From Ceratothoa steindachneri (Eukaryota; Arthropoda; Malacostraca; Isopoda; Cymothoidae): a DNA stretch of 64,000 nt. The DNA is taken from positions 83,310,354 through 83,374,353 of the forward strand of contig OZ018335.1 of NCBI GenBank assembly GCA_963969495.1, read 5' to 3'. Shown piece after piece: positions 1 through 12,030 of the stretch. The first letter of the stretch is position 1; every line of letters starts with the position of its first letter. The notes beneath the pieces are model-generated. The model searched no databases and was not told the DNA's origin. It was given only the letters and a program-made list of their open reading frames with translations. The translations under genes were made by a program, and so were the position numbers.

Positions 1-213
1 CACACAGGGCACGTTGTCCTCGTTGGTCACGTCTGACGGGTCATCTTCAAGGAACTCACCACCGTGGCGGAACTGCCTGTTCCAGCTATAAATGGTTGCA
101 TAGGAAGGGGTGGTGTCGGTGTACACTGCAACCATGCGTTCATGGAACTCTTTTGCATTCTTGCATTCCTTGGTCAAAACTTTAATCACTGCGCCGTGCT
201 CAACCTTCTCCAT
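1..213 (-). pseudogene. mariner-type transposase, N-terminal part (cut by window edge)
   Basis: The minus strand has an open frame from an ATG at 213 running out of the window without a stop (about 71 codons). It begins MEKVEHGAVIKVLTKE and continues through ATIYSWNRQFRHGG and FLEDDPSD. This is the N-terminal helix-turn-helix DNA-binding module of mariner/Mos1-family transposases, which recognises the element's terminal inverted repeats. The ATG is chosen because MEKVEH-type starts are typical of the family. No stop is seen in this part. The catalytic DDE region lies outside the window, so whether the gene is intact cannot be judged. Confidence 0.75.
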
Positions 214-258
214 TGATGAAGAATTTGTGACTGACGATCTGCGATCAGATACTGCATC

Positions 259-1060
259 TTAAATAGACGAGTCAGGAGCGTGCAAATGCAGGTCCTGACC
301 TTTCATAACTTGTCCTAACACCCCCACAAACAGCCATCCCCCTTTCTCTATCGGCCCTACTGATCTACAAAACTTATTGACCGCCCCTCGTAGCAGGGGC
401 CGATCTTGACGCTTCATCATAGGAGGTGTTTCCCCTCCTAGTTCCTTTAGTTTTCTTCTTCTCTGTTTTGTTTTTAAGGATTTCCTTCTTCTTGAGAGAA
501 GCCATTGCCATTGTCCATGTGTTGGCTGCAGTTCGGGCCCTTTTCTTCGGTTCTTGGAGATTCGAGCTAGCCGTGTCATTTCCCGCTGCACTTGGAACAG
601 GTCATTTCTTTTTCCTTGTAGTCTTTGGTGGTGTGCTCTTCCAGCTTTAAGTAACTGAAGCAAATTTGCACCGGGTTGAACTCTTTATATTAAATTTGTT
701 CTTCGCTTATTTCGGCGTTGAAGTGCCGTAAACCATTCTCCTTCGCCTTTGCCGCCATCTGCGTATTAGAAAAGATTATTTTAAAGACATGCTGATAACC
801 GATGTTGTCTCTTCTATTTCTGAATTTTACGATTTCTGCTATTTTTGCCCAGGGTTGATTTCTTTCGATCTCAGTTTTAATATTTTCTTTGGAATGGTGG
901 CCAACCCATGTGTCCAGCCTTCGGTATACCACACTTCTGTGTGCCTGGATCTGAGAAGCGGTGATGGGCTTATTTCCCTTAAAGCTTTTTCCCCTTTCTC
1001 CTTTGTAAGGGTCTCAATGTCTTTCTCATTCTCACATATTGTTATGTACGTATCATGATA
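259..1060 (-). pseudogene. LINE ORF1 (gag-like, CCHC zinc knuckle) remnant
   Basis: Minus-strand coding remnant. One frame (932-690) reads WVGHHSKENIKTEIERN, then KIAEIVKFRNRRD, and ends with AKENGLRHFN and EISEEQI. The same frame continues past one stop into two decayed CCHC knuckles at about 660-560 (CFSYLKLEEHTTKDY, then CSKCSGK). Two zinc-binding cysteines have become tyrosine. This order, an RNA-binding fold followed by zinc knuckles, is that of ORF1 in arthropod Jockey/RTE-like LINEs, whose product packages element RNA. A lysine/arginine-rich tail follows towards 400 in a shifted frame. A preceding frame at 1058-930 is probably the ORF1 N-terminal side after a frameshift. No ORF2 is present beside it. 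Confidence 0.6.
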
Positions 1061-1718
1061 AAATTTTGATTAGTCTGAGGACCGCATCATTTAATTAACG
1101 AATAGGGTTACGTAAACTCTACGCTTATCCGGCTTCCCCAGGACATTTAGGGTTCTCAGGGTGACCCTTGAGAATCCGTGGTCTGCCAATGTGGCCGGTG
1201 TCTAGCCTCATGAAAAGGGAAGTGCACGTACTTTTTAACGTTGGACCAGATTTGTTGTTATTATATAGGGATACACAAGTCTATTTGTTTTTAGACTTAG
1301 TTTATTTGCTAATATTTTTTTAATTATTTGCCTTGGGGAGAAGAGGACCCCCCTCGCCTACGAACCATCTCGATAGAAAAAGGATTTGCATTTTACGGTA
1401 AACGAAAATGATGGATGAGATGAATCCGGCGGGATTCTCTGTGGGGATGTGATAGTATTGCCGACTTATTGACAACGCCGCCCTCCTGAGGAAGTATTAC
1501 TCGCGACCGCATCCCAAACTACCATGTCCCTCTATTGTCCAAGAAAGGATCTCTGCTGTGATTAGGAGCACAAGTTGCAGTCTGTCCATTGTCCGGGATG
1601 GTTTTTGACATGGTTATCGGCTGTTTAGCTACTCCTCAAACCTTTTTTTTGTCTCATTCGTATTATTAGGCAACTTAGTATCTCTGTAAATTTTAGATAT
1701 GAATTCACTTTATATTAA

Positions 1719-2075
1719 ATGTTAATACACAATAATACAAGGAAAAAAAGTGGAGTATATTCTATGGAATGTTCTATTTGCAATTTACCTTACATTGGAC
1801 AAACTGGTAAATCTTTATCTACTAGAATGTACCAAAATAAGTATAATATTAGAAGAAGTGAACTAATAAGCGCTTTATTTTTCCATTTATCCAAAAATAA
1901 CTACCCCATTGACTGGAACTCTGCAAAATTCCTTTATCATCCCGCTGATTTCAGAAAAAGAAATATTGTCGAGGGTTCATTAATTGGTATCTTACCGAAT
2001 ATTACTATTTCCCAGGCTTATTTAAACTCGACCCCGTTTCTTAAAAAACTTGCACTAAATAAAATAACTTCATAA
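1719..2075 (+). pseudogene. Penelope-like element GIY-YIG endonuclease fragment
   Basis: A 118-codon frame contains GVYSMECSICNLPYIGQTGK, then SLSTRMYQNKYNIRR and IDWNSAKFLYH. The GVY...YIG pair and the following arginine are the signature of the GIY-YIG nuclease domain at the C terminus of Penelope-like retroelements, which nicks target DNA for insertion. The GIY-YIG core and the CxxC pair look intact. No reverse transcriptase precedes it, so this is a 5'-truncated copy. It differs from the second Penelope remnant at 25.9-28.4 kb, where these motifs are degraded, so two lineages are likely. Confidence 0.7.
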
Positions 2076-2400
2076 TGCATCCTGTTGCCAATCTTTCTTA
2101 GTGTAATATCATTCGCATTGCCTCCCTCAGCACGTGTCTCTGCTGTGATCGTGGATTAACTATTAGCCCTAAATGTTTTCTCTCTAATGATAATCCTTTA
2201 AATTTGTTTTTTTACCCACCATATTCCATTCATATACACGGCGTGGTTGTGTGTATATCGTTTTAGGGGTGCATATATCTGTTATTAGTTGCCTATTGTT
2301 ATTTTATTGGTATTTTTCTGTCTTGTTTTTGTGTTTTTCCATTGTGCAAATATAGTTCGAAAGTGCTTAGATTCATCTGTTTATTTTCCCCTGGGTTAAT

Positions 2401-2404
<4 letters not shown>

Positions 2405-2480
<76 letters not shown>

Positions 2481-2657
2481 TAGAGAGAGAGAGAGAGATA
2501 GACAGAGAGAGAGAGATAGAAAGAGAGAGAGATAGAAAGAGAGAGATAGAAAGAGATATAGAGATAGAAAGAGATATAGAGATAGAAAGAGATATAGAGA
2601 TAGAAAGCGATAGAGAGGTAGAAAGAGATAGAGAGATAGAGAGAGAAAGAGAGAGAA

Positions 2658-2694
<37 letters not shown>

Positions 2695-2765
2695 TAGAGA
2701 GAGATAAAGAGAGATAAAGAGAGATAGAGAGAGATAGAGAGATAGAGAGAGATAAAGAGAGATAT

Positions 2766-2800
<35 letters not shown>

Positions 2801-2806
2801 TAGAAC
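2405..2806. repeat. Compound microsatellite (AT)n then (GA/GATA)n
   Basis: About 72 bases of perfect AT dinucleotide are followed by about 330 bases of interrupted GA and GATA-type repeats. The long reading frame across it (isoleucine-tyrosine, then serine-leucine repeats) is an artefact of the repeat. Confidence 0.98.
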
Positions 2807-3234
2807 GAGATTTACAAGGATAGTAAGTACCTCAAAAGAACATTGGTTCCATTTCATTGGAGGTACTTATTTTTTTGTATTTATTTGCTACATCCAAACT
2901 TTTTATTATGCTACTTGTGCTACATTATGCAAGAGTTAACTCTTTTTTGTCAATTTGCTGTTCTCTCATAACTTACTTATTCTATATAATATTTTACATA
3001 CTAATATATATATATATACATTCAACTTAGATTAGGGTTTTTCGTCCAATATTAGAACATAGACTCGTTCTTTGTCTTTGGTTAATGATTCTGAGCTATA
3101 AGGAATATTTAGAACATATTCATGTCAAAAAGCATATTATTATGATTTCATACAATAAATATATTTTATAATAAATACAATTAATATTTTGTAAATCTTA
3201 AAATTAGCATACAAATTTTATTTTAACTTATTAG

Positions 3235-5970
3235 TCACGTCACATATGTTAGATTTCTTAAAATTTTGTCTAATTTCTTTTTAAAATTTTCTACTGTATT
3301 ACATTTCACTACATCCTCTGGTAATTGATTCCACTTGTTCACAATTTTATACGCAAATGAGTTCCCACATATATTTGTGTGAAAATTCTTGGGTTTTATT
3401 TTCATTCTGTTTGATCGCGTAGTAGATGTGCTAAACTGAAACCAAATATTAGAGTTAACATTTACTATTCCTTTTAGCATTTTAAACATTTATATTAATT
3501 GACCTCTCAATCTTCTTGTTTCAAGGCTGAATAAATTTAATTTTTCTAATCTTGTTTCATAATTATAATTCCTTAGTTCTGGAATCAATTTCGTGGCTCT
3601 GGCCTGTACTTTTTCTAACTTCTCAATATCTTTTCTTAAGTAAGGAGACCAGGCTTGGGAACAATATTCTAATTGTGGCCTTACTAGTGCATTGTACATA
3701 TTCAGAATTGTAATCTTATTTTTGAAAGTGATTTGGCGTTTTATATATCCAAGAATCCTTTGCGCTTTCTTTTCGACTTCGATGCACTGCCGTGAAAACT
3801 TTAGATCGTTTGTAATGTAGACACCTAGGTCTTTTTCATTTTCAGTTTCTTTGATCTCATTGTCGAACAGTTTGTATTCTCTCCTTGGATTTTTATAACC
3901 AATATGCATTATTTTACACTTTTCAAGATTTAAGGGCAATTCCCATTTTTCCGTCCATCTTACTATTTTATCAATATCATTTTAAAATTCTTGAACGTCC
4001 TGTTCAGTAATTATCCCTTTTCCTAATTTACAATCATCAGTAAACTTAGAAATTTTCGATAGTAGGCCATCATCTAAATCATTAACGTACATAATGAATA
4101 GCGACGGGCCAAGGACAGAGCCTTGCGGGACACCACTACAAACGGAAACCCATTCTGATGCTTGTCTGTTTATAAAAACACGCTGTTTTCTATCCGTAAG
4201 CCAATTTTCTATCCATTTTGCAATTTGTCCTTTTATTCAAAAGTCTCTTACTTTACACATCAACTTCTTATGTGGAACTTTATCAAATGCCTTTCGGAAG
4301 TCTAGATACAAGATGTCAACCGATCTATTATTGTCGTACAAGGTATTTATATAGTGAAAAAATTCTAGTAAATTTGTGAGGCAAGATCTTTCTCCTGAAG
4401 CCATGCTGAGAATCATTTAGGAGTTTATTTTTTTTCTAAATGCTCTACAATTGTATTGGAAATGTGAGTTTCAAGGAGTTTCCCAACTACGGAAGTTAAA
4501 CTTATAGGGCGAAAATTGCTGGCAGTCTCTTTACATCCATTCTTAAATATTGGCGTTACATTTGCCATCTTCCAGTCTTGAGGAACAATTCCACTCTCTA
4601 GGGATAAATTGAAAATCTGCGTAAGATGTTCTGCTACTTGATTTATGACTTCTTTTAAAACTCTTGGGTATATTTTATCCAGGCCCGGGGATTTAAATTT
4701 ATTCATCTTCTCTATTAGATTTTTTGTGTTGTCGACACTGCATCGAACCGATTCGAGTGGTATAATATTAACCATTTCACGTGTTTCTGTATAGTCATAC
4801 GAGTTACGCTCTTTTGTGAAAACAGATACAAAATATTCGTTGAGAGTGTTTGCTATTCCAATATCATCGAATTGCAAATTATTGTTTTTATCTCCTATTG
4901 GGCCAATATTGTTCTTTATGGGTTTTCTGCTGTGTACTAAGGCAAAGAACTCTTTAGGATTATTTTTGCAATTTTGAGCTGCTCTTATTTCTTCATTTCG
5001 TTTTGCTCTTCTAATCTCGGCTTTAACTTTTCTTCTCAATTCCAAATAATGATTCCTGTTTTCTATATTATGGTTGTATTTTAGCCTTTTATATGTTTTA
5101 TCTCTGTTTCTAATGAGTTTCATAATTTCTTGAGATAGCCATTTCGGTTTATTAACATTTTTATCTTTAATAACAGCCAGTGGTATGAATTGAAACTGTT
5201 TGTTGAGAAGATTGTTTTTAAATTCATGCCATGCTCCGTTTATATATTCATTATTTATCTGAAAAGTGCTCATACTCTTTCTTAGTTCAGCATAATTTGC
5301 CCTTTTGAAATTAATTTTAGCGGTGGTGTCATTTTGTAGGACACTTGGTATATTAATTTCAAAATCTACTGCGTTATGATCACTATTTCCTATTCTGTCT
5401 CCAACATTTAAATTTGAAATCAATTCATCGTCTGATGTTAACACTAAATCCAATATGTTTTCATCTCTTGTTGGTTCTTTCACTCACTGAGTCAGGAAAT
5501 TATCCTCAATAAAATTAATCAATCTTTGTCCTTCTGAGTCTGCAGTTTTGTTAGGCCAGTATATTTTAACACAATTAAAATCTCCAATGATCACTGATAA
5601 CTTTTCTTTACAAATGTTCGTTAAGTATTCATAAAATTGGTCATCTGTCTCCCGGAGCTGATGTGGACTCCTATAAACTAAAATAACATAGGTTCTTTTT
5701 TTGGTTTATTTTAACCGTTACCATTTAAAAAACAGAGTCAGTGTTCATTCTACAGGGTGCAAATCTTCGCGCACATATAAAAGAACACCCCCAACTTCTC
5801 TCTGTAATCTATCTTTATGAAATAACTTGTATCCTTTTAACTGGAATTCTGAAATAATATCACGTGACTGTATGTATCCATGTCTCAGTTATTTCTATAA
5901 TGTACTTTTTGGTCATTACCAGCGCTCTGAACTCCGTAAATTTGTTTCTAATTGATCTTGCGTTAAAGAA
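3235..5970 (-). pseudogene. CR1 LINE ORF2: endonuclease-reverse transcriptase
   Basis: The endonuclease starts near 5,960 (NARSIRNKFTEFRALV), has the catalytic IGDFN near 5,580, and ends with GNSDHNAVDFEI in the frame 5,483-4,425. That frame continues into RT fingers (NKFKSPGLDKIYPRVLKE, then NFRPISLTSVVGKLLE). RT palm follows at about 4,420-3,940 with YLDFRKAFDKVPHK, SGVPQGSVLGP and the catalytic box as TDD (KFTDDCKLG; FADD is usual). The thumb (3,939-3,490) includes LGYIKRQITFKNK and SLETRRLRGQLI. The tail (3,489-3,235) has NKWNQLPEDVV. It nicks target DNA and copies element RNA. Frames are split by stops near 5,484, 4,430, about 3,985 and 3,490. Confidence 0.85.
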
Positions 5971-5987
5971 TAGAGTTTTTAATGTGT

Positions 5988-7025
5988 TTAACTGATTTCT
6001 TCTGAATTGGGGCTTCGATCGTTTCCCTGTGGTTTTTGACTTGGTGCTTTATTTTTGATTAAATTTCGTAGGTTAGTTTGTAGCAATTCTCCATATTTCA
6101 TTTTACCTTTTGTGGAGAGATGGATGCCATCCTGAGAAAACAAGTCTTTGTTGTGGATGAAAAGTAGCCAGGGATCAATAAATTTAACATTCTCCTTCTT
6201 GCAAAGATCTTCTAGACGACGATTTATCCCAATTGCTTGACTTAGATTTTCGTATCTCTCGTAAATTCTTGGTAGCACCCCAACAACAATTGCATTATCC
6301 GTTTTGGTCTTGATTTTTTTTATCATTGTCTTGTAGTCATTCATTATGCTCTACGAAACTTGATAGTTTTTTCCGTTCAACACATCGTTGCTTCCAACAT
6401 TCGCCATGATTTACCTCTCTTTGCTTTTCATCTCAAAGTTGTTTAATTGTTCTGTTAATTGCTCAATCTTTATTCCTGGATAGCATCGGAATTTGCACTT
6501 TTTGATGTTCCAACTTCCAAAGTGATTGATTTGATTCTGAATTATTGAGTCACGAGCTAAATACGTTTCTTCCTCTTCTTCGTAGGACAATATATCATAT
6601 CTATTTTTGGTTGAGATTGTTGTTTTTTTCTGAATGATTGGTTTGAATGGGCGCTTATTTCTCACTTGGATGAAATTGTCCTCGTCTTTTATGTTTGATG
6701 TATCAATTTTGTTAGTGAGAATTGCGACTTCTTGTTCCAGTTTTACGATTTTAGTATCTACTCGAGCTATTCTGGTTTCATCTTCTGTTTGACAAACGCA
6801 CTTCTTTAATTCGAGAGCATTGATGTGGTTTTCCATAGAGCTTATTAAAGACATTCATTTTGCCTTTTCGATATCAAATTTTTCTTTTATTTTGCAGAAT
6901 TCGCATACACTTCTCGACGTGATATTCTTAAAGCATTGTTCTTGAAAATCGATGATCCAACGTGTATTCTTGCATTTAAAGCAACAATGCTTTAATTTGG
7001 GAGCTCCGGGAAACCTTCTTTTTTA
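5988..7025 (-). pseudogene. CR1 LINE ORF1: zinc finger plus SGNH esterase
   Basis: The N-terminal part (about 7,025-6,855) has clustered cysteines (CCFKCKNTRW ... CFKNITSRSVCEFC), like the PHD/C4 finger of CR1 ORF1. After one stop, the frame 6,854-6,411 gives a coiled-coil-like stretch and the esterase block I region (LARDSIIQNQ). A further stop precedes 6,344-5,988, which contains VVGVLPRIYERY and the catalytic block V (SQDGIHLSTKGK, with Asp and His). The nucleophile serine is in ARDS instead of the usual GDS. In related LINEs this protein binds RNA and is thought to contact membranes or lipids through the esterase. The layout is clear; the gene is broken by at least two stops. Confidence 0.75.
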
Positions 7026-7922
7026 TAATAACCTCACTTTTCTTCACTTTTCTTCGATTTCACTTATGTACACTTATACTTGACCTCACCGTTTTATGCT
7101 TGATTCAATACACGTTAATTAAATACTAGATCCTACGGGAGCGAAAATTGGTATTTAGAACTTCACTTTATATTAGAAAATTGCTAAACAATATGATTAG
7201 TACACTTACTTACAAATTTTAATTGCAAAATAGATTTATTATTACAGACTAGTCGATTTTAAAAAGTACGTGCTAAAAACCAATGCCTATCAACCGTTAA
7301 ATATCCACCGAAATGAAATCTATAATTCACTAAATCGAAGAGATATATCTTGTATTAAAGAAAAATTAGTATTTAAAACTTATCTTTATTCCTGAAAAAT
7401 TACTAACAAATAGGGAATATATACTAAATAAATTATGATTTTAGAACGAAATATTTGTAGGAAATTACTCGCTTAGAGAGAAAGATGAAGCAAAATGGCG
7501 CTGGCAGAAACACGAGGTGGATTAAGGGATTAAAAAGGCTCTCTTGTAATTGGTCAACGGCATGTAACAAAACGGTTAGCAACAGGAAAGAACAGAATTA
7601 AACGAAAAAAAGGGATAACTTGAAGACAATATTGATAAATAAAATAATTTATTAACACTCAGTAATTACTTACAGTTGGATGTCTATTGAAGATGAACTT
7701 AGGAGATGACGGCAAAAAAAACAAAAAAACCGGCCGGATAATGTCGTTTATGTATTTATTTATATACACGCACACACAAAAATTATTTAATTGTAATTAC
7801 AATGAAACAAATCTATTTTAAAAAAAGAAAAAATCGCTTTAAATATAAGTAAATTATGTCAAAAAAGAATTTTAAGAATTAGATTCGAGCGCGCAACACT
7901 GAACACCTGCGAACAAGACAAA

Positions 7923-7977
7923 GATAAAGAGAGAGAGAGACAGAGAAAGAGAGAGAGAGAGAAAGAGAGAGAGAGAG
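7923..7977. repeat. (GA)n microsatellite, left half
   Basis: A GAGAGA-rich tract ends exactly where a CR1 3' tail begins. A matching GAGAGA tract occurs at 8,505-8,534 on the other side of that insertion. Confidence 0.95.
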
Positions 7978-8504
7978 TAACAACAAGAAGTAACAACAAG
8001 GAAAGAAGGTACCCTAGGAGACCTTACGGTCCATTCAAAGAGGGTACCTTTGGACTAGCAATTGAGCGGGCACAAAGCTGCTCAATTGTTTTGCGTCCCT
8101 AAACGGCCACTTTTCAAGACTTTGTCTAGTCTTGACTTGAACTGGTCAACAGATTCACTGTTGACAACTTCCACTGGAAGTGCGTTTCACATACCGCAGA
8201 TACTGTAAGTGAAAAAATTTCCACACAGATTGCGGTTGTAACGCTTCAGTTCAAGTTTGAAGCCGTGATTGCGCGTTCTGTTCTCACTCAGTGTGAACAT
8301 ATCCCAGGGGTCAACATTGTCGAACCCTCGAAGTATTTTGAAAACTTCGATGAGCTGACCACGCAGTCTACGGGTTTCCAGCGAGAACAGATCTAATTCC
8401 CTTAGTCTATCCTTGTTACTTTTATGTTGGATAGAGGGAATCAGCTTGGTTTCCCTGGCTTGTACGCGTTCCAATCTCGCGATGTCCTTTCGCAATGAAG
8501 GACT
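7978..8504 (-). mobile_element. 5'-truncated CR1 LINE copy (RT thumb and 3' end)
   Basis: On the minus strand the sequence opens with MRKDIARLERVQARETKLIP, continues through SLETRRLRGQLIEVFKIL and SENRTRNHGFKLELKRYN, and stops at the CGM of the terminal domain (8,187). A 3' tail follows that includes the block common to copies at 13.9 and 62.1 kb. The 3' end carries TTGTTACT-like units, comparable to the short 3' repeats that end CR1 elements. Only the C-terminal fifth of ORF2 remains. This is the usual product of incomplete target-primed reverse transcription. (GA)n on both sides shows that it landed inside a microsatellite. Confidence 0.85.
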
Positions 8505-8534
8505 CCAAAAGAAAAGAGAAAGAGAGAGAGAGAG

Positions 8535-9600
8535 GCAGACTGTTATCGGTCATTTATTAGAATCATTATTTCTTGTTAATTACTAATTTCCTTACCCTAC
8601 TAGCTTCATGGAATCCCGTTTACTCGCCTAAGTCCTTTCGCCTTTAGATTCGATACTTCGCGTAAAATAGAAAGCAACACGTTGACCGCAAAGAACTCGA
8701 GACATTTCTGCTTGCCTTTTTCAGTAGGCCAATTTAAGAATAACGCTATATTTTAAAATGCCACGTTGTTTTCAAATCCTTTACTTACCCAGATTACCGC
8801 GCCACTTTTTTTAAGCTCAGCCTAACGCATAACCCTCGTTAGAAATTATATGGAGTTAGAACCAATTCCACAGAGGTGAAAGTAAACCTACTGCCTTAAG
8901 TCAAGCGCAATAGCAATGATGACTCTTCAAACATCCCATTATAATTACCGAACACGCACCCAAATACTGGTAACATCATTGAGGAACATCATCCAGTAAT
9001 TCTGACACACCCCTGTACGTCTTTCTCTATTTTTTCCAAAAATGTTGCTCGCATGTGCATAAAACCGTACCTAATCACCACTTTTTTTTAGTCTGTTCAC
9101 CTATAATAACACATGGAAAGAATATCTCTCGTCTATTTTAAAATGATGCCAGACATGCGGCAGCTCATGATGAACCTGTATGACTTATGCTCATCTCCTA
9201 CTGTACGTATTTTTACATTTACCAATTATTTTATTGATCTGTTTCTGTAGTCTTATTCACATTAAATATTCATACCGCAGTGATTCAAGGTCCTTCGCTG
9301 TTTATTCATCTCTAAACATATCCAAACTTGCCAACCTATATTGCAGTGTGAGGAAATCTCTCGTTATTTATTCCATTTAATCATTCAAAATGGTAGAGAT
9401 TTAGTGTTTGGCAGGGAGTAAACGCAAGAGAAGGACTTGGAGTAGAGAGGCAACAGGGTTATACGTTTGCGAAAGGGTTTGTTGTAAGGAAAAAAATCTT
9501 AAATGATAGCGTTGCGGTCGGGAGGGTACGCGGTAATAGAAAGGCGACTATCTTTATGTTGATGCGGAGAATTTAGTTCTCCATTACTGACGGTTGGAGG
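8535..9600. other. Intergenic, no feature recognised
   Basis: AT-rich unique-looking sequence. A 66-codon frame at 9,180-9,380 is hydrophobic and has no recognisable motif. I see no repeat or gene. Confidence 0.5.
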
Positions 9601-10210
9601 ATTTCTGAACATCACTAGGTAATGAAAAAGCGAGCCGATTGTGGGACAAACGAAACTGTGATAGCTAAAGATTTAGGGAAAATTGATTGCTAGTTACGTT
9701 GAAAACCCAAACAAACAAGAAGCCATTCTTGAGGCTTCACTGTGCTCTAAATACATGGAGTTGGACATGAGTTGCGTTTTATTCAGTGACAAGAACAGAG
9801 CCACCCTTGACAGACATTACGGCTGGGCAAATGTTTGTATTTATTTCGGAAAAGAGCGTCACCAACATGACATCAACAGCAGTGAAGAGCAGTCATGTTG
9901 TTGGTAAGTATAATTGAACACAGATTTTTGGCCTAATCTGGGTGCCTGATGTGGTTAAATTTACTGCAGCCGACAATTACAATACCAAGAAAGACGTCTT
10001 GGATCCCTTGCCTAGATGATATATCTTTGTCACATCTAATTAATCGATTTTCATGCAGGAAAACTCTCCACCCACTTTTCCAGGTTCAGTCAAGCATTAC
10101 TAGGAACTTATGATATACAAGGTGACAAATTGCTAGTGTGTCTGCCAGCCTATGCAGATTGTTGAAGTATGGCTCAGTGTACGGGAATAAACGTACACGG
10201 GCTATAAGGT
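9600..10210 (+). pseudogene. Tc1-type transposase remnant, copy 1
   Basis: The frame 9,683-9,907 contains MELDMSCVLFSDKNRATLDR, then GWANVCIYFGKERHQH. This matches the central part of Tc1/mariner-superfamily transposases, where FSDE/FSDK carries the first catalytic aspartate and is followed by the TLDGPDGW region. After a frameshift, sequence to about 10,200 retains VLDPLPR (from the DVLDPWLDD region) and SIFMQENSPP (from FMHDNAPSH, the second catalytic aspartate; here QEN instead of HDN). A downstream VTNC segment corresponds to the region before the SPDLNP block. Multiple stops and frameshifts; terminal inverted repeats were not found. A relative lies inverted at about 14 kb. Confidence 0.65.
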
Positions 10211-10550
10211 AACAAATGTTATTGTTCTAAGAATGCGATTTGAATAGATAGCTACAGCTGCGAGACCAAGGAATATTCTAAACACACGACAAAAATAGAT
10301 TTTAATACACACTAAATAAAAGGCACAAAATAAATATGGATATATATATAGGTACCTGAATAAGACGGAATTAGGTTCCAAATACTAATGGATAACCAGG
10401 GTTATTAAATGGTTAGAATCGGAGATTTAGGGTAGTGAGCGATTTAGTTCATTTGAACCTCGAGAGTAAAGCGGGGCGAACTTTGGGGAAGGGGCTCTGG
10501 GTGATTACTCATGGGTGTAGCTAGGAACTCGAAGAGGGTGGTGCTACTTT

Positions 10551-10702
10551 CTCCAAACCTGGAGCGAGCGAGATGCGGGCCTCTTGTTCTCAAGAGGTCA
10601 CCCGTTGAACTTAGAAGGGAGGGGGAATGACTCCTCCAAACTCGGATTGAGCGAGCTATTGGGCCTCTTGTCCTTAAAAGGTTACCAAAGAACTTCAGAG
10701 GA
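10551..10702. repeat. Imperfect tandem duplication, unit about 83 bp
   Basis: Segments at 10,551-10,620 and 10,634-10,702 align along their length. Shared blocks are ctccaaac, gagcgagc, gggcctcttgt, an aaagg/agagg pair and gaactt(a/c)aga. The flanking 10.4-11.2 kb is more GC-rich than its surroundings and has no recognised gene. Confidence 0.6.
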
Positions 10703-12030
10703 CAGCTTCTCCAATCCTTGATTCCAAGGCGGTTGAGAAAGGCTGACGTTGCCTCAAAAGACTCTTCTCCGTGCCCCGAAGATACGAGTGTGATGTCCAG
10801 CTCTTCCGTGGCCTGTGACCGTCACTAAACACTTCTCGGGAAAGAGCGTCGTTGAATCGAACACCTTTCAGGGAAGTGTCGTCTAACCGAATCTGTGGGT
10901 AATACTCTGGTGGGTGCATATATACCTGGAGTTTTCCAAAACAGGGATAGAGAGAAAGAGAGGCCTTTTCGAACCTTCATATCGGCCGGGACAACCAAGC
11001 GTGTCCTTGCGGGGAAGTGTAAAAGGCCGGGATTAGCGGGCCAGACGGAACGACCAGCGGCTGGAGCCATAAAAGTTGCCTTTAGTTTCAGCGTTATGCA
11101 TCGGTGTGAATTTCTCAGTCACCTGGCGGCAAGTCCAAAGAAGTTGAAGTCGGATGGGGGAGGGGGAGTAACGGCTCGCTTTCTCTCCCGAATTAATATC
11201 TTAGAAGGTAGGGAAATACTACTATTTTAACGGATCCCTCTACACGAATCTCATCCCAATCGAAAATTTGTAGTCCATAACGGGAAGAGATGTTTATGGA
11301 AATGGAGGGCAACTTTCGTCTAAAGATGTCTTATGGGCGAATAACAACGTTGCAGAAGAGGCAGTCTCCAACCTGCTGCTATTAATAAATTGACAGATTC
11401 CAGGCATGCTTTTGTGATTTTAAGGAGTTTGTGTCTACTTTAGGGTTTTCCTTGGCATTTATTATTTTAAGAATTTTGTGTTTAATTTTAGGTGTTTTGT
11501 TGCCATAATGATTTTAAAGAGTTAGTATTTTATGCGTTAATTAGTTCAGGTTAAGTTACATTCAATTCGGTATTGTACAATATTAACTTAGCCAAAAATA
11601 ATTAAGATGTAAAATACAAACACTTTTGTAAAAGTCAGTTGGAACTTTTACCAAATCATGCTATAATGCAACTTGGATTGGTTTAAAGCAAGTCAAACTC
11701 TATTCATAGTAAATATGGGGTGGTTAACAGAGTGGTGGGATAGCTTTTAGAATAAAAGACTATAGACAGGCTCACTGTCTCCTCTGATTGTTTATGTCTA
11801 TTTTCGCCAAATTGGCGAAATTTTACTTTTTTCGGTGTAAACCAAAAGGGCGAATGGTGACAACGTTCAAAAGTTATGGCCAGGGAAACAAGCTTCAAGA
11901 TGGGCACTCCTCTCACCTCCTTTCCCTCTAGCGGATAATCAACGTATATATCGTTCGATCTGGAGAAATGTAAGAGAAGAATCAGAGTAGCAATCAGGAG
12001 AAGAAGACGAGTCCTGGAGATAAACCGAGA
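10703..12030. other. GC-richer block then AT-rich sequence, unassigned
   Basis: Sequence from 10,440 to 11,230 is visibly richer in G and C and carries overlapping short frames on both strands (for example 10,895-11,230 plus and 11,070-10,825 minus). None shows a known domain. Their mutual overlap suggests compositional openness rather than coding. From 11,230 to 12,030 I see nothing. Confidence 0.4.

Larger units (their letters stand above)
3200..7030 (-). mobile_element. CR1-type LINE, near full length, inactive
   Basis: On the minus strand, one non-LTR retrotransposon reads ORF1 (about 7,025-5,988) then ORF2 (about 5,970-3,235). ORF1 carries a zinc-finger-like N-terminus and an SGNH esterase. 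ORF2 carries an AP-like endonuclease, a reverse transcriptase and the C-terminal thumb/tail. An esterase-bearing ORF1 is a CR1-clade character. Stops and frameshifts in both ORFs make it inactive. The 3' end lies in AT-rich sequence near 3,200; target-site duplications were not identified. Confidence 0.85.

Noticed and set aside
2396..2857. 153-codon open frame with serine-leucine and isoleucine-tyrosine repeats
   Set aside because: It is a translation of the compound microsatellite, not a gene.
10695..11230. Overlapping open frames on both strands
   Set aside because: Frames overlap in opposite directions in a GC-richer patch and show no motif; probably chance.
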